The notes under the pieces: model-generated
Database searches by the model: none
Seen by the model: only the letters and a program-made list of their open reading frames with translations
What the model was told of the DNA's origin: nothing
Made by a program: the position numbers and the translations under genes
In this document: positions 18,090 through 28,459 of the stretch, piece after piece
Position numbering within the stretch: the stretch's first letter is position 1
Layout: each line of letters begins with the position of its first letter
Source: Folioceros fuciformis
Lineage: Eukaryota; Anthocerotophyta; Anthocerotopsida; Anthocerotales
Direction: 5' to 3'
NCBI GenBank assembly: GCA_049999805.1
Contig: JBNGIO010006141.1
Span: 196,637-260,636, forward strand
Length of the DNA: 64,000 nucleotides

Positions 18090-21000
18090 ATGGCCATACT
18101 GTGGCAACCGGATCCCTTGTGGACCCAACAAGGTGGTGAGTGTGCAAGGCATCTACGAGAAGCTCCCGATCACCTCACCTTATGGAGCCAACGCCTGGGA
18201 AACATTCAATCCTGCAGGTACAGCAGTGCACAGAACCCAGCACCTCCACTAGCTCCCAGAAAATTTGTGGGTGGGGAAGGATTTTCCAGACATAGTCCTC
18301 GCCAGGAGCAGGAGCGCTTGTGGCATCAATTTTTTCTGGATCCTACCATGTGGTGGGACAACAGGCGAGACAAGAAGAGCTCCCGTTCCCCTGACTTCCG
18401 GCGGAAGGGGCCAAGCGGCGAGGTCCTGTGGTTAAACAGCATGCTCAAGCCAGCTTGGGTGGATGAGCAGCTTCTTTTGTTGGATGTGAGGATGAGTCAT
18501 GGTACCTATCCTTCCAAGTCGAGCTCTTCGGATAAGCCTGATCTTTTTCAGCGTGAAGGCTCGAGCGTAGGCGTGGTGAGGCCTGTAACTGTGAGCATGT
18601 TATGTCAGCAGGGGAAGCTTACTGAGGCAGTTGGAGCCCTGGAAGCTCTGGCGCAGACAAGCTCTGGCATTTCTCAGTCTCTCCTATACACTGTGCTGAA
18701 AATATGTACAGCTGAGAAGGATTTGGTTGCGGGGCGACGTGTGCATGATCTCATTGTCAAACTTGGGTACGAGACGAATGCATACTTGGGAAACCACATC
18801 TTGCGCATGTATGCATGTGGAGGTAGGCTACAGGAGGCCGTGGATGTGTTGAAAAGGGTAGGCAAGCCAGATGCGTTCATGTGGTTTTCCATTATCTCCG
18901 CGCATGCTAAACATGGGAAACCCAATGAGGCCATACAACTGTACCATGAGATGCGTGGGTCAGGTGTGAAGGCGGATGCACATGTCTTTGCTGCCGCCCT
19001 TCAAGCATGTGCATTTGCCAGCGACCTGGAATGTGGCAGAAAAGTGCACTGTGATGTGTTGCACAGTGGCATTCCACCTAATGTGTTTGTTGGCACGTCC
19101 CTGGTGGACATGTATGCAAAATGTGGTGTACTGGAAGAGGCACGCACGGTTTTTGACAGCTTGGTCACAAAAGATGTGGTGACATGGACGTCCCTGCTTG
19201 CTGGGTATGCAAATCATGGCTTCGGCCACGAGGCGCTTGTTCTGTATGGACAAATGCAGACGGAGGGCGTGATTGTGGCTGACCAATTTACTTTTGCTTG
19301 CCTTCTCAAGGCCTGTGCCAGTGCTGGTGCCGTGCAGAAGGGCAGGGAGCTGCACTCACAGATTGTGAAAGGAGGACATCTGAATGACATTGTGTTGGGC
19401 AACTGCCTGGTGGACATGTATGCAAAATGCGGTGAAGTGAAAGATGCCCGCCTGGTTTTTGACAGATTGGCCAAAAAGGATGTGGTGACATGGACAACCC
19501 TGATTGCTGGCTATGCACAGCAGGGGCTCGGCCAGGAGGCGCTCGTTCTGTACGAACAAATGGAGGCAGATGGCCTGATTTTGGCTAACCATGTTACTTT
19601 TGCTTCCCTTCTGAAGGCCTGTGCAAGCACTGGCTCTCTACACAAGGGAAGGCACTTGCACTCGCAGATTGTTGAAAGAGGCCATCTGAACAACATAGTG
19701 GTGGGCAATTGCCTGGTAGACATGTACGCAAAATGTGGTGCACTTAAAGATGCACGCCAGGTTTTTGACACCTTGCCTAGAAAGGATGTGGTGACATGGA
19801 CAGCCCTGCTTGGTGGGTATGTCCAACAAGGATTTGGCCAAGAGGCGCTTGTCCTGTACGGACACATGGAGCAAGAGGTCTTAATTTTGGCTAACGATGC
19901 CACTTTTGCTTGCCTTCTGAAGGCCTGTGCAAGCACCGGTTCCTTACAGAGGGGCAGGCAGCTGCACTCACAAATCGTGGACAGAGGACTGTTGCATAAC
20001 GTAATGGTTGCCACCAGCTTGGTGGACATGTATGCTAAATGTGGCGAGATGGAAGATGCACGCAGGGTTTTTGATGGTCTGGACACGAAGAATGTAGTAA
20101 CATGGACGGCCCTCATAGCGGGGTATGTAAAACGTGGCGAACTGGAATGTGCACGCCTGGTTTTTGACAGCTTGGCCGCAAAGGATACAGTAATCTGGAA
20201 TACCCTCATTGCTGGGTATAGTGATCGAGGGCTGGGTCAAGAGGCGCTTCGTCTGTATGGACAAATGCAACAGGAGGGGTTGATTGTTGCGGACGATGTT
20301 ACCTTAGCTTGCCTTGTGAAGGCCTGTGCAAGTGCTGGTGCCTTACAGAAGGGCAGACAGCTGCACTCCCAGATCGTGGAAAGAGGACAACTAGACAACA
20401 AGCTCGTGGGAACCTGCCTGGTGGACATGTATGCAAAGTGTGGCGAGCTGGAAGATGCGCGCAGGGTTTTTGAGACCCTGGCCTCGAAGGATGTGGTGAC
20501 CTGGACGGCCCTGATTGGCGGGTTTGGTGCGTGTGATCAAGGTCAGGATGCAGTGGCTTGTTTTGAGGAGATGTTAGTCGCTGGTATTCAGCCTGACGAT
20601 GCTACTTTGACTTGCCTTCTAGCAGCGTGCAGTCATGAGGGACTGGTGAATGAGGGCCGTAAATACTTTGATTCCATGCTCCCTCGGCATGGCATCAAAC
20701 CTACTATTGAGCACTACAACTGCATGATTGATCTTCTTGGGCGTGCAGGCCATTTGGATGAGGCAGAGAACATGTTGTTATCATGTGAGAGCCGAAACAA
20801 TGTCGTGGGGTTGACGGCTTTGCTGAATGCCTGCAAAAGTCACGGGGATATTGAGAGGGCGACACGGTGTTTTGAGAGTCTGGTTAGTGTGGAGCCTCAG
20901 ACTGCATCCTGGTATGTGCTCATGGCTAATGCGTATGCGGATGGAGGAAGGTGGAGCGATGTAGACAGGATCGAAGCGCAGAGAAGGGTGGCAAGAGCTA

Positions 21001-21407
21001 ATAAGAAACCTGCAGTGGCGGGTATCGAGGTGAAGGAGCAGGTACACACATTTGTGGTAGGAGGGAGCACGGATGACCTGTCTCTCGAGGTAGATAGCAC
21101 GAATGCACGGCTGAAGGAGGAAGGGGGACATGTACCACAGACGAAGTTGGTGTTTAAGCCATTGTCCGAGAAGGAAAAGGAAGACGCGCTTTGTGGGCAC
21201 GCAGAGAAGCTAGCTCTGGCGTTTGGCCTGTTGAACACTCCGGTCGGGACGCCGCTGGTGGTGACGAAGAATCTGCGCATGTGCGGTGACTGCCACAGTT
21301 CCACAGAGATCATGTCAAGGGTTGAGAAAAGAGTCATCGTTGTGAGGGATGGGTACCGAGTGCATCGGTTCACAGCTGGTTGTTGCAGTTGTAAGGGTCG
21401 ACCGTGA
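18090..21407 (+). CDS. PLS-class PPR-DYW:KP protein with N-terminal PDF-like motif
   Basis: An intronless 1,105-residue protein. The start MAILWQPDPLWTQQ matches the starts of four neighbours. Residues 77-132 form a PDF-like block (RLWHQFFLDPTMWWDNRRDK, SPDFRRK, EVLWLN, PAWVDEQL). About six PLS triplets follow, plus one extra S-type unit (GYVKRGELECARLVFDSL), then E1/E2. Residues ~970-1105 form a full-length DYW domain of the KP class: KKPAVAGIEV box, HAE at 1037-1039, CGDCH at 1065-1069, C-terminal CSCKGRP. All zinc and catalytic residues are present. KP-class DYW domains are linked to U-to-C RNA editing in organelles. This is one of the most intact copies in the window and a good reference for the others. 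Confidence 0.95.
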   Translation: MAILWQPDPLWTQQGGECARHLREAPDHLTLWSQRLGNIQSCRYSSAQNPAPPLAPRKFVGGEGFSRHSPRQEQERLWHQFFLDPTMWWDNRRDKKSSRSPDFRRKGPSGEVLWLNSMLKPAWVDEQLLLLDVRMSHGTYPSKSSSSDKPDLFQREGSSVGVVRPVTVSMLCQQGKLTEAVGALEALAQTSSGISQSLLYTVLKICTAEKDLVAGRRVHDLIVKLGYETNAYLGNHILRMYACGGRLQEAVDVLKRVGKPDAFMWFSIISAHAKHGKPNEAIQLYHEMRGSGVKADAHVFAAALQACAFASDLECGRKVHCDVLHSGIPPNVFVGTSLVDMYAKCGVLEEARTVFDSLVTKDVVTWTSLLAGYANHGFGHEALVLYGQMQTEGVIVADQFTFACLLKACASAGAVQKGRELHSQIVKGGHLNDIVLGNCLVDMYAKCGEVKDARLVFDRLAKKDVVTWTTLIAGYAQQGLGQEALVLYEQMEADGLILANHVTFASLLKACASTGSLHKGRHLHSQIVERGHLNNIVVGNCLVDMYAKCGALKDARQVFDTLPRKDVVTWTALLGGYVQQGFGQEALVLYGHMEQEVLILANDATFACLLKACASTGSLQRGRQLHSQIVDRGLLHNVMVATSLVDMYAKCGEMEDARRVFDGLDTKNVVTWTALIAGYVKRGELECARLVFDSLAAKDTVIWNTLIAGYSDRGLGQEALRLYGQMQQEGLIVADDVTLACLVKACASAGALQKGRQLHSQIVERGQLDNKLVGTCLVDMYAKCGELEDARRVFETLASKDVVTWTALIGGFGACDQGQDAVACFEEMLVAGIQPDDATLTCLLAACSHEGLVNEGRKYFDSMLPRHGIKPTIEHYNCMIDLLGRAGHLDEAENMLLSCESRNNVVGLTALLNACKSHGDIERATRCFESLVSVEPQTASWYVLMANAYADGGRWSDVDRIEAQRRVARANKKPAVAGIEVKEQVHTFVVGGSTDDLSLEVDSTNARLKEEGGHVPQTKLVFKPLSEKEKEDALCGHAEKLALAFGLLNTPVGTPLVVTKNLRMCGDCHSSTEIMSRVEKRVIVVRDGYRVHRFTAGCCSCKGRP

Positions 21408-21873
21408 GAGTGAAGAAAGGAGCTAGTGCCGAGGGTGCTTAGCTCCAGCCGTTTGGAAACCGAGGCAGACGAAACGGACCTACCCCTCTTTTTCATGACA
21501 CACACTAGTGAAGCTTTGTCGTGTGTGGAGACGAGACCCTTGCAGGAGCTGATGGCAGGCGAGAAAAGCAGTTGCAATGCCAGAAAGAAGGGAGAAAGGA
21601 GGTGCAGCATGTGGCGGATAGCAGCCCACCCCTGAAGGGTCTCCAGTGGCCAGTCTGGACAGAAATCCATCTGCTGGAAGATATCGCGACTACGATGAAG
21701 CCGTGCGTGTGAGACAGTGGTGTGCGATGCGGTATGGACACTTTGAACAAATTACATGTATTTGGTTACCTTCCATTTCGCTTAGAGATTCAATCACAGT
21801 TGTTACTTAAAAAGTAATGCTGGTATTAAGATTGGTAAAGTAATGCTAAAATTAAGATTGGTGAAGTTGATAA

Positions 21874-21945
21874 GGGGCATTGCGAGAATCGAACTCGCGG
21901 CCTCTCGCACCCGAAGCGAGAATCATACCACTAGACCAAATGCCC
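21874..21945 (-). tRNA. tRNA-Pro (anticodon CGG)
   Basis: A 72-base cloverleaf on the minus strand. The acceptor stem GGGCATT pairs with AATGCCC (discriminator C). The anticodon arm is CTCGC-TTCGGGT-GCGAG with CGG in the loop, and the T arm contains GTTCGATTC. No intron. The minus strand has TTTT at 21,848-21,851, about 22 bases downstream, suitable as a Pol III terminator. Confidence 0.95.
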
Positions 21946-22633
21946 ACGCGCTTTAACTTGCAGCCGCACATGTTTCTAACAAATTTTATTTTTATCTTAA
22001 TTACTTAAACGGTTTTCTTTCTCTTCCTAGTTGTGGCCTTGTTTCGGGACTTACACAATTTGTAGTCATGAGCTTCACGGAGATTCGACAGTCTGCGTCT
22101 CCTGTTGCCAATTTTCCAGATCACACTTTGTGATGGCATTTTCCAGTTTCAACTGGTTCCCGCATTGTCCTGCTGCCGTCTTTGCTGGCACGACTCTGCC
22201 ATGGGATATATCAGATTCAGGCAGACCCTACATTCCAGGGCGCCCCCAGAACTTCACCTGCTTGAGCATCATCTGGGCTTCGAGCGGGGTGCCTGCTCTG
22301 CACCTTGCCCACTGTCCCACGCCCTCGCAAAATCCAATCACCGCTTCACTAGCCTCGTCACTCACAATCGCTTTCTTCAGTGTGGACAAGTGTGTACGTC
22401 GTCTACAGACGGCGACGCCGGCCTTTCAATCATCCATTGGAGTTGGCATTGTCGTTGGAGTATAACGTCTAGCAGGCTCATCCGACCAGCGTGCTCGAGC
22501 GAGCCATGGCTGCCCTTGACTACTATGCCAAGAGTCTCTTGCATTGGTGGGAAGCGCAGGAAGTGACCCCTTGTTGTTGTACAAGCACGCAACCAAGTCG
22601 GGTGCGGTTCAAGTGGATGGTTCCTGTTTGGAA

Positions 22634-25600
22634 ATGCCTCGTCCAGCGACGCTGGTGCTGCTCGCTGCCAAGAGGGGCAGTGGTGCAAGCACGCAACTCC
22701 AAAGTGTTGCGCTCACACCCTTTAAGCAAAGTGGATGCCTTCTCTACCTTGCTCGGTTTGCAGGTTATCACCTTGGCTCAGTGACGCCTGAAACTGTGAG
22801 CCAGCTATGTCGTGACGGCCATCTCGCTCAGGCCGTGGAGGCTTTGGAACTCGTGGCGCACGCACACCCTTGCGTTTCCAAGTCCCTCTTCTGCACGATC
22901 CTCAAGAGATGTGCGGTCAGCAAGGATCTTGTGCTGGGTAGCCGCGTCCATGCTCTTACAGTGAAACACGGGTACAGGTCAGACACTTTCCTGTGTAACC
23001 ACATCCTGCGGACGTATGCTTCTCATGGCAGGTTGCAGCACATGATGCATGTATTTGAAGGCCTGGCCCAACCGGATGCCTTGGCCTGGTCTGCCCTTAT
23101 TTCTTCCCATGTTAAGCATCGACCAGACCAGCAGGCCATTCAACTGTACCAGCGAATGCGGATGACGTCCCGTGTGAAGCCCGATGGGCATCTAATTGTG
23201 GCTGCCCTTCAGGCATGCGCAAGGGCCTCCTACTTGGAAACTGGCCAGAAGGTGCATGCTGACTTGCTGGCCAGCGGGGTGGAGCCTGGTCTCCTTGTTT
23301 CAAGTTGCTTGGTTGCCATGTATGCTAAGTGTGGCAGCTTGGAGAATGCCCAGGCCGTCTTTGATGCTCTTGCTGAAAAGAACGTGGTGACATGGACAGC
23401 CATGATAGCAGGATATGCCCAGCGGGGCAAGGGCCACCAAGCCCTTCCCCACTACGCTGCAATGGAAGAAGAGGGCTTGGCCATACCCGATTCCATCACC
23501 TTCGTCTGCCTCCTGCAGGCATGTGCAAGTGTGGGCACCTCAGCTTTGGGCACAGGGAAGCACCTGCATGCTCAAGTCAGACGAGCAGGACATGAGGGTG
23601 ATGTGTCTGTAGCCAACAGTTTGGTAAACATGTATGCAAAGCGTGGCAGCTTGGAGGATGCTCACACACCATTTGACGGACTTGGTCACAAAGATGTTGT
23701 GACGTGGACTGCAATGATTGCAGGATACTCCCAGCACAGCATGGGGCAGAAGACACTTGCTCTATACAGTGCCATGCAAGATGACGGCCTGGCTGTACCC
23801 AATTCTGTGACGTTTGTGTGCCTGCTGCAGGCATGTACAAGTGTGGCCACCCCAGCTTTGGAGAAGGGAAAGAATCTTCAGGCGCAAATTAAAGCAGGTG
23901 GCCATGAAGTTGATGTGTTTGTAGCCAACAGCTTGGTGAACATGTATGCAAAATGTGGTAGCTTGGAAGATGCTCAGTTAGCTTTCGACAGAATTGATCA
24001 AAAAACGGTTGTGACGTGGACTGCCATTATAGCAGGATATTCCCGACAGGGTAGGGGTGAGGAAGCCCTTCGTGTGTTCAGTTCTATGGAAGAAGGAGGC
24101 GTTGCAGTACCGGATTCCGTGACTTTTGTGTGCCTGGTCCAGGCATGTGCGACTGTGGGTACCCCTGCCTTAGACAAGGGGAAGCAGCTTCATGCTCTGA
24201 TTAGGGAGCAAGGATATGAAGCTGATGTGTTCATAGCCAACAGTTTGGTGTCCATGTATGCAAAGTATGGCAGCTTGGAATATGCACAGACTGTGTTTGA
24301 CGGACTTGTCTACAGAGATGTGGCGACTTGGACTGCCCTGATAGCAGGATATTCCCAGCAGGGCATGTGGCAGGAAGCCCTTCGTCTTTACAGTGCTATG
24401 AGAGAAGACGGTTTGACTATACCTGATTGTGTGACATCTGTGTGCCTCCTCCAGGCATGTGCAAGTGTAGGTACCCCAGCTTTGGAGAACGGCAGGGACC
24501 TTCACACACAGATTACAGAGGGAGGGTATGAAGCTGCTGCACCTGTAGCTAGCATGCTAGTGAACATGTATTCAAAGTGCGGAAGCCTGGACGATGTTCA
24601 GAGGGTGTTTAATGGACTTCGTGAAAAGGATGTGGTGGCATGGAATGCCATGCTAGCTGGGTATTCCCAGCAGTGGATGGGGCAGGAAGCTCTTCGCCTG
24701 TACAGTGTTATGCAAGAGGAAGGCATGGTTATACCCAATTCCTTAACATTTGTGTGCCTCCTAAAGGCATGTGCAAATGTGGCTGCTCTGCGTATGGGAA
24801 GGCAACTGCATGCACAGATTGCAGAGCAAGGGCTTGAAGCTGACGCGTTTGTAGCCGGCAGTTTGATTAACATGTATGCCAAGTCTGGGAGCATGGTGGA
24901 TGCGCAGCAGGTCTTCGATGTCTTACTGGAAAGGGATTTCGTGGTCTGGAATGGACGTGTTGCAGGCTATGCTTGTCAAGGTGACAGTGAAGTGGTGTTT
25001 GATTTGTTGCAAAGAATGATACAGGACGGAGTCCGACCGGACAGCATCACGTTCATCAGTATACTAACGATGTGTAGTCATGTGGGTCTAGTAAAGAAGG
25101 GATGGGAGTACTTTGATGCTATGAGCAGGCACTACTACATACCTCCGACAGACGATCACTACGCATTTATGGTGGATCTCCTGGGTCGTGCTGAACATCT
25201 AGATGAGGCATTAGCTTTAGTCAAGTCAAATCTGGGTCAACCTAATGCCTCAGTGTGGCACAGTCTGCTGCGTGGGTGTCGGAAGTGGAATACTGTAGAG
25301 GTTGGACGCCATACGTTCAGTGAAGCAGTGAGGCTAGACAGGAATGATGCTGCAGCATGTATCATGATGTGGAACATCTATACCAGTGCCCAGATGTGGG
25401 AGCAAGGGCACAAGATACAAGTGACCGGGGAATGGGTCAAGGCATGGAAGCAACCAGGCCAGAGCTGGTGGACAGACGAGGATGGGCTGGTGCATAGTTT
25501 CTTGGTTGGGGATGAGAACCATCCCCACGCTCATCACCATCCACAGACTGGGGAGACAGGAAGTGTGCATCCGACTGCTAGATTAGTCGCAACAGGACAG

Positions 25601-28051
25601 ATGGCTGCAGATAACAGCAAAGTGGATTTTATCAGCAATGAGAGCACTATTCGGCCATGGCATAAATCCCCTTTATCATTCATGAAGAACATGCCGGTGG
25701 TGGCAGGGAAACAAATTAGGCATGGGCTACACGTCATAGGTATGTACGAGGCTGGAAAGCGCTGGCTAGCCAAATTGGACGACACCACAATAACGTTCCC
25801 CACTTTCTGCTTCGCTCACACACATCCCATCTGGACATCCTGCTCTCGTCCGGCCAGGATGGATGTTGGGTTAACGGGTATTGTAGGAGGAGGAGCTGGT
25901 CATTGCGTAGCGCACAACCAATTCGGGAGGGGGTGTAGTGGCTTTACGAGAAGAAAGCTCATCCGTTTGAGAGTCTCCTCAGGTGAGGGTTGTCACCGGG
26001 AGAAGATGCTGTCTAGGCAACCTGCACTTTGGTCGGATAATATCAGGCAAAGTATGCAAAACCGTCGGTCCAACCAGCAGCACTGGGACAGGGACAGAGA
26101 CAAGGACAAGGACATGGGAGGTGGCAGGAAGCTTGCTGCTGTGAATCTGGAAACTATGCCTGGTCGTGTTGGCGTTGGTTTTGACTCTCCTAGGCCAGCT
26201 GGAGGTTACGACAGTGGCATAACAGCTGAAACCGTGAGGAAGCTGTGTGATGAGGGGCATCTCACTCAGGCTGTTGAAGCTTTGGAAAGTTTGTCGAAGA
26301 CAGCTCATCGCGTCACCAAGTCTCTCCTTCACGCTGTCTTAAAGAAGTGTGTGGCAAAGAAGGATGTTGCTCTGGGCAGGCGTGTCCATGTTTTTACCCT
26401 GAAAACGGGGTACCAGTCGGATGCTTTCCTGGGGTTTCACATTCTGCAAATGTATGCCTCCCTTGGTAGGTTGAAAGACGCTATGGATGTGTTTGAAGCC
26501 GCTGTTAAACCAGATGCCTACATGTGGTCAGCTATAATTTCCGCGTATGTGAGACATGGACGGGACAGCCAAGCCATACAATTGTATCATCGGATGAGAA
26601 GGTCTGGTGTGAAGCCAGATGGCCATGTCTTTGTGGCAGCACTTCAGGCTTGTGCCAGGGGGGCAGACCTGAAATCTGGTCAGCAGGTGCATGCCCATGT
26701 GTTGGCCAGTGCCAGTGCCACCGATGCTGCCAAGCGTCCCGATTTGTTTGTCTACAATAGCTTGGTGGACATGTATGCCAAGTGTGGAAGTTTGGACGAC
26801 GCTCAGACAGTGTTTGATGCACTCCGTGTGAAAAGTGTTGTGACCTGGACTGCCATGATAGCAGGATATGCCCAGCAGGGGAGGGGTGAGAAAGCCCTTC
26901 ACCTCCACAGTGCGATGCTAGATGAAGGCATAGTTGTACCAAACTCCGTCACATTTGTGTGTCTCCTGCAGGCATGTGCAATTGTTGGCAGGTCAGCGCT
27001 GGAGAAGGGGAAGCAGCTTCATGCTCAGATTAGAGAAGGGGGGCTCGAAGCTGATGTGTTTTTGGCCAGCAGTTTGGTGAACATGTATGCCAAGTGTGGC
27101 AGCTTGGAAGATGCTCAGCGAGTGTTTGACAGCGTTGCTAAAAAAGATGTGGTGATGTGGACTGCAATGATAGCAGGGTACTCCCAGCAGGGGATGGGGC
27201 AGGAAGCACTTCGTCTCTACAGTGGGATGCAAGAAGAAGGCATGGCTGTACCCAATCCCGTGACGTTTGTGTGCCTCCTCCAGGCATGTGCAAATGTCGG
27301 AGCTCTGGATTTGGGAAGGCAGCTTCATGCCCAGATGCTAGAACAAAAGATTCCAGAGGATGTTTTTGTGGCTGGCAGCTTGATTAACATGTATGGGAAG
27401 TGTGGGACCATGGTTGATGCTCAGCAGGTGTTTGATGCGTTGCCCCCGCCTGAAAGAAACACCATCATTTGGAACGCACTAATTGCTGGCTATGCCTGTC
27501 AAGGGCAGAGTGAGGTAGTGTTCGACTTGGTCCACAGATTGAGACAGTATGGCATACGCCCGAACGGCATTACATTCCTTAGTGTTCTGACGGTATGCAG
27601 CCATTCGGGACTGGTGACGGAGGGGTGGCAATACTTCGAGGCAATGTGCAGGGACTACCAGGGCGTCATCACCCCTACCCAAAGCCACTACACATGCATG
27701 GTGGATCTCCTAGGCCGAGCAGGACAACTTGATGAGGCACTAACTTTGGTAAGATCAATGCCTATGGCGCCTAATGCTGCAGTTTGGCGCACCCTTTTAG
27801 GTGCTTGTCGAAAGTGGGGCAACGTAGAGGTGGGATGCAACGCTTTTAGTGAGGCCCTGAAGCTAGAGGTGGCAGACTCTGCAGCGTATGTGCTGATGTC
27901 CAACATATATACGGGTGCTCAGATGTGGGAGCAGGCCCAGGAAATGCAGGCGATGAGGAAAAGAATGAGGGTATGGAAGCAACCAGGTCAGAGTTGGTGG
28001 ACGGACGTGGACGGATTGGTGCACAGTTTTTTGGTTGGGGATGAGACGTGA
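22634..28051 (+). CDS. Double-length PPR protein: two PPR-E proteins in one reading frame
   Basis: From the first in-frame ATG (22,634) the frame runs 1,805 residues without a stop. The first half (to about 25,515) has VTPETVSQLC, about seven PLS triplets, E1 and E2 ending KQPGQSWW...VHSFLVGDE. The second (from about 26,215) restarts with ITAETVRKLC, then four PLS triplets, E1 and E2 ending KQPGQSWW...FLVGDET and stop. Where the second copy has its stop after GDE, the first has ACC and reads on through a ~230-residue linker with no recognised domain. Neither half has DYW. A GTATGT donor (25,740) and CAG acceptor (25,982) would remove 243 bases in frame, so a spliced form is possible. It may be one fusion protein or two adjacent genes whose spacer happens to be open. 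The E2 and L-motif style links both halves to the gene at 3,071-6,571. Confidence 0.85.
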   Translation: MPRPATLVLLAAKRGSGASTQLQSVALTPFKQSGCLLYLARFAGYHLGSVTPETVSQLCRDGHLAQAVEALELVAHAHPCVSKSLFCTILKRCAVSKDLVLGSRVHALTVKHGYRSDTFLCNHILRTYASHGRLQHMMHVFEGLAQPDALAWSALISSHVKHRPDQQAIQLYQRMRMTSRVKPDGHLIVAALQACARASYLETGQKVHADLLASGVEPGLLVSSCLVAMYAKCGSLENAQAVFDALAEKNVVTWTAMIAGYAQRGKGHQALPHYAAMEEEGLAIPDSITFVCLLQACASVGTSALGTGKHLHAQVRRAGHEGDVSVANSLVNMYAKRGSLEDAHTPFDGLGHKDVVTWTAMIAGYSQHSMGQKTLALYSAMQDDGLAVPNSVTFVCLLQACTSVATPALEKGKNLQAQIKAGGHEVDVFVANSLVNMYAKCGSLEDAQLAFDRIDQKTVVTWTAIIAGYSRQGRGEEALRVFSSMEEGGVAVPDSVTFVCLVQACATVGTPALDKGKQLHALIREQGYEADVFIANSLVSMYAKYGSLEYAQTVFDGLVYRDVATWTALIAGYSQQGMWQEALRLYSAMREDGLTIPDCVTSVCLLQACASVGTPALENGRDLHTQITEGGYEAAAPVASMLVNMYSKCGSLDDVQRVFNGLREKDVVAWNAMLAGYSQQWMGQEALRLYSVMQEEGMVIPNSLTFVCLLKACANVAALRMGRQLHAQIAEQGLEADAFVAGSLINMYAKSGSMVDAQQVFDVLLERDFVVWNGRVAGYACQGDSEVVFDLLQRMIQDGVRPDSITFISILTMCSHVGLVKKGWEYFDAMSRHYYIPPTDDHYAFMVDLLGRAEHLDEALALVKSNLGQPNASVWHSLLRGCRKWNTVEVGRHTFSEAVRLDRNDAAACIMMWNIYTSAQMWEQGHKIQVTGEWVKAWKQPGQSWWTDEDGLVHSFLVGDENHPHAHHHPQTGETGSVHPTARLVATGQMAADNSKVDFISNESTIRPWHKSPLSFMKNMPVVAGKQIRHGLHVIGMYEAGKRWLAKLDDTTITFPTFCFAHTHPIWTSCSRPARMDVGLTGIVGGGAGHCVAHNQFGRGCSGFTRRKLIRLRVSSGEGCHREKMLSRQPALWSDNIRQSMQNRRSNQQHWDRDRDKDKDMGGGRKLAAVNLETMPGRVGVGFDSPRPAGGYDSGITAETVRKLCDEGHLTQAVEALESLSKTAHRVTKSLLHAVLKKCVAKKDVALGRRVHVFTLKTGYQSDAFLGFHILQMYASLGRLKDAMDVFEAAVKPDAYMWSAIISAYVRHGRDSQAIQLYHRMRRSGVKPDGHVFVAALQACARGADLKSGQQVHAHVLASASATDAAKRPDLFVYNSLVDMYAKCGSLDDAQTVFDALRVKSVVTWTAMIAGYAQQGRGEKALHLHSAMLDEGIVVPNSVTFVCLLQACAIVGRSALEKGKQLHAQIREGGLEADVFLASSLVNMYAKCGSLEDAQRVFDSVAKKDVVMWTAMIAGYSQQGMGQEALRLYSGMQEEGMAVPNPVTFVCLLQACANVGALDLGRQLHAQMLEQKIPEDVFVAGSLINMYGKCGTMVDAQQVFDALPPPERNTIIWNALIAGYACQGQSEVVFDLVHRLRQYGIRPNGITFLSVLTVCSHSGLVTEGWQYFEAMCRDYQGVITPTQSHYTCMVDLLGRAGQLDEALTLVRSMPMAPNAAVWRTLLGACRKWGNVEVGCNAFSEALKLEVADSAAYVLMSNIYTGAQMWEQAQEMQAMRKRMRVWKQPGQSWWTDVDGLVHSFLVGDET

Positions 28052-28459
28052 AGCATGAATTTGTACAAGATACAGAAAGCAGATTGAGTGCAACATCTGG
28101 GCTGGCTACTCGCAGGAAACACCAGATATTGGATGAGCTTTTCGCTTTTTCTCGGCTGCTTTTGATCCGATGGCTCGTCCGACCTTGTAGGAGATGTTAC
28201 GACGAGGCTCATTTTCGGCTGTAACTTTTAGTGTCGGTATGCCTCGTGCTATGGTATGTGCTAGACGACGTTTGCTCGAGGAGCAGAGAGACCAGCGCCA
28301 TAGATGTGCGAAAGACTCCCAGCCCGACGTGAAACCCAAGGCTCAATGCGGGATCCTTGAAAAAAATCTGCTGTGTGATTGCGGGCTCTGAAGATTTCAT
28401 TCCCGTTCCTGTCAATACCCAGAGCAGCTTGACCACCCTTCATTACAACAGCATTTGAG

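Noticed and set aside
22544-22633. Thirty codons before 22,634 in the fusion gene
   Set aside because: The frame begins at a TTG rather than ATG, and the sequence has no family resemblance.
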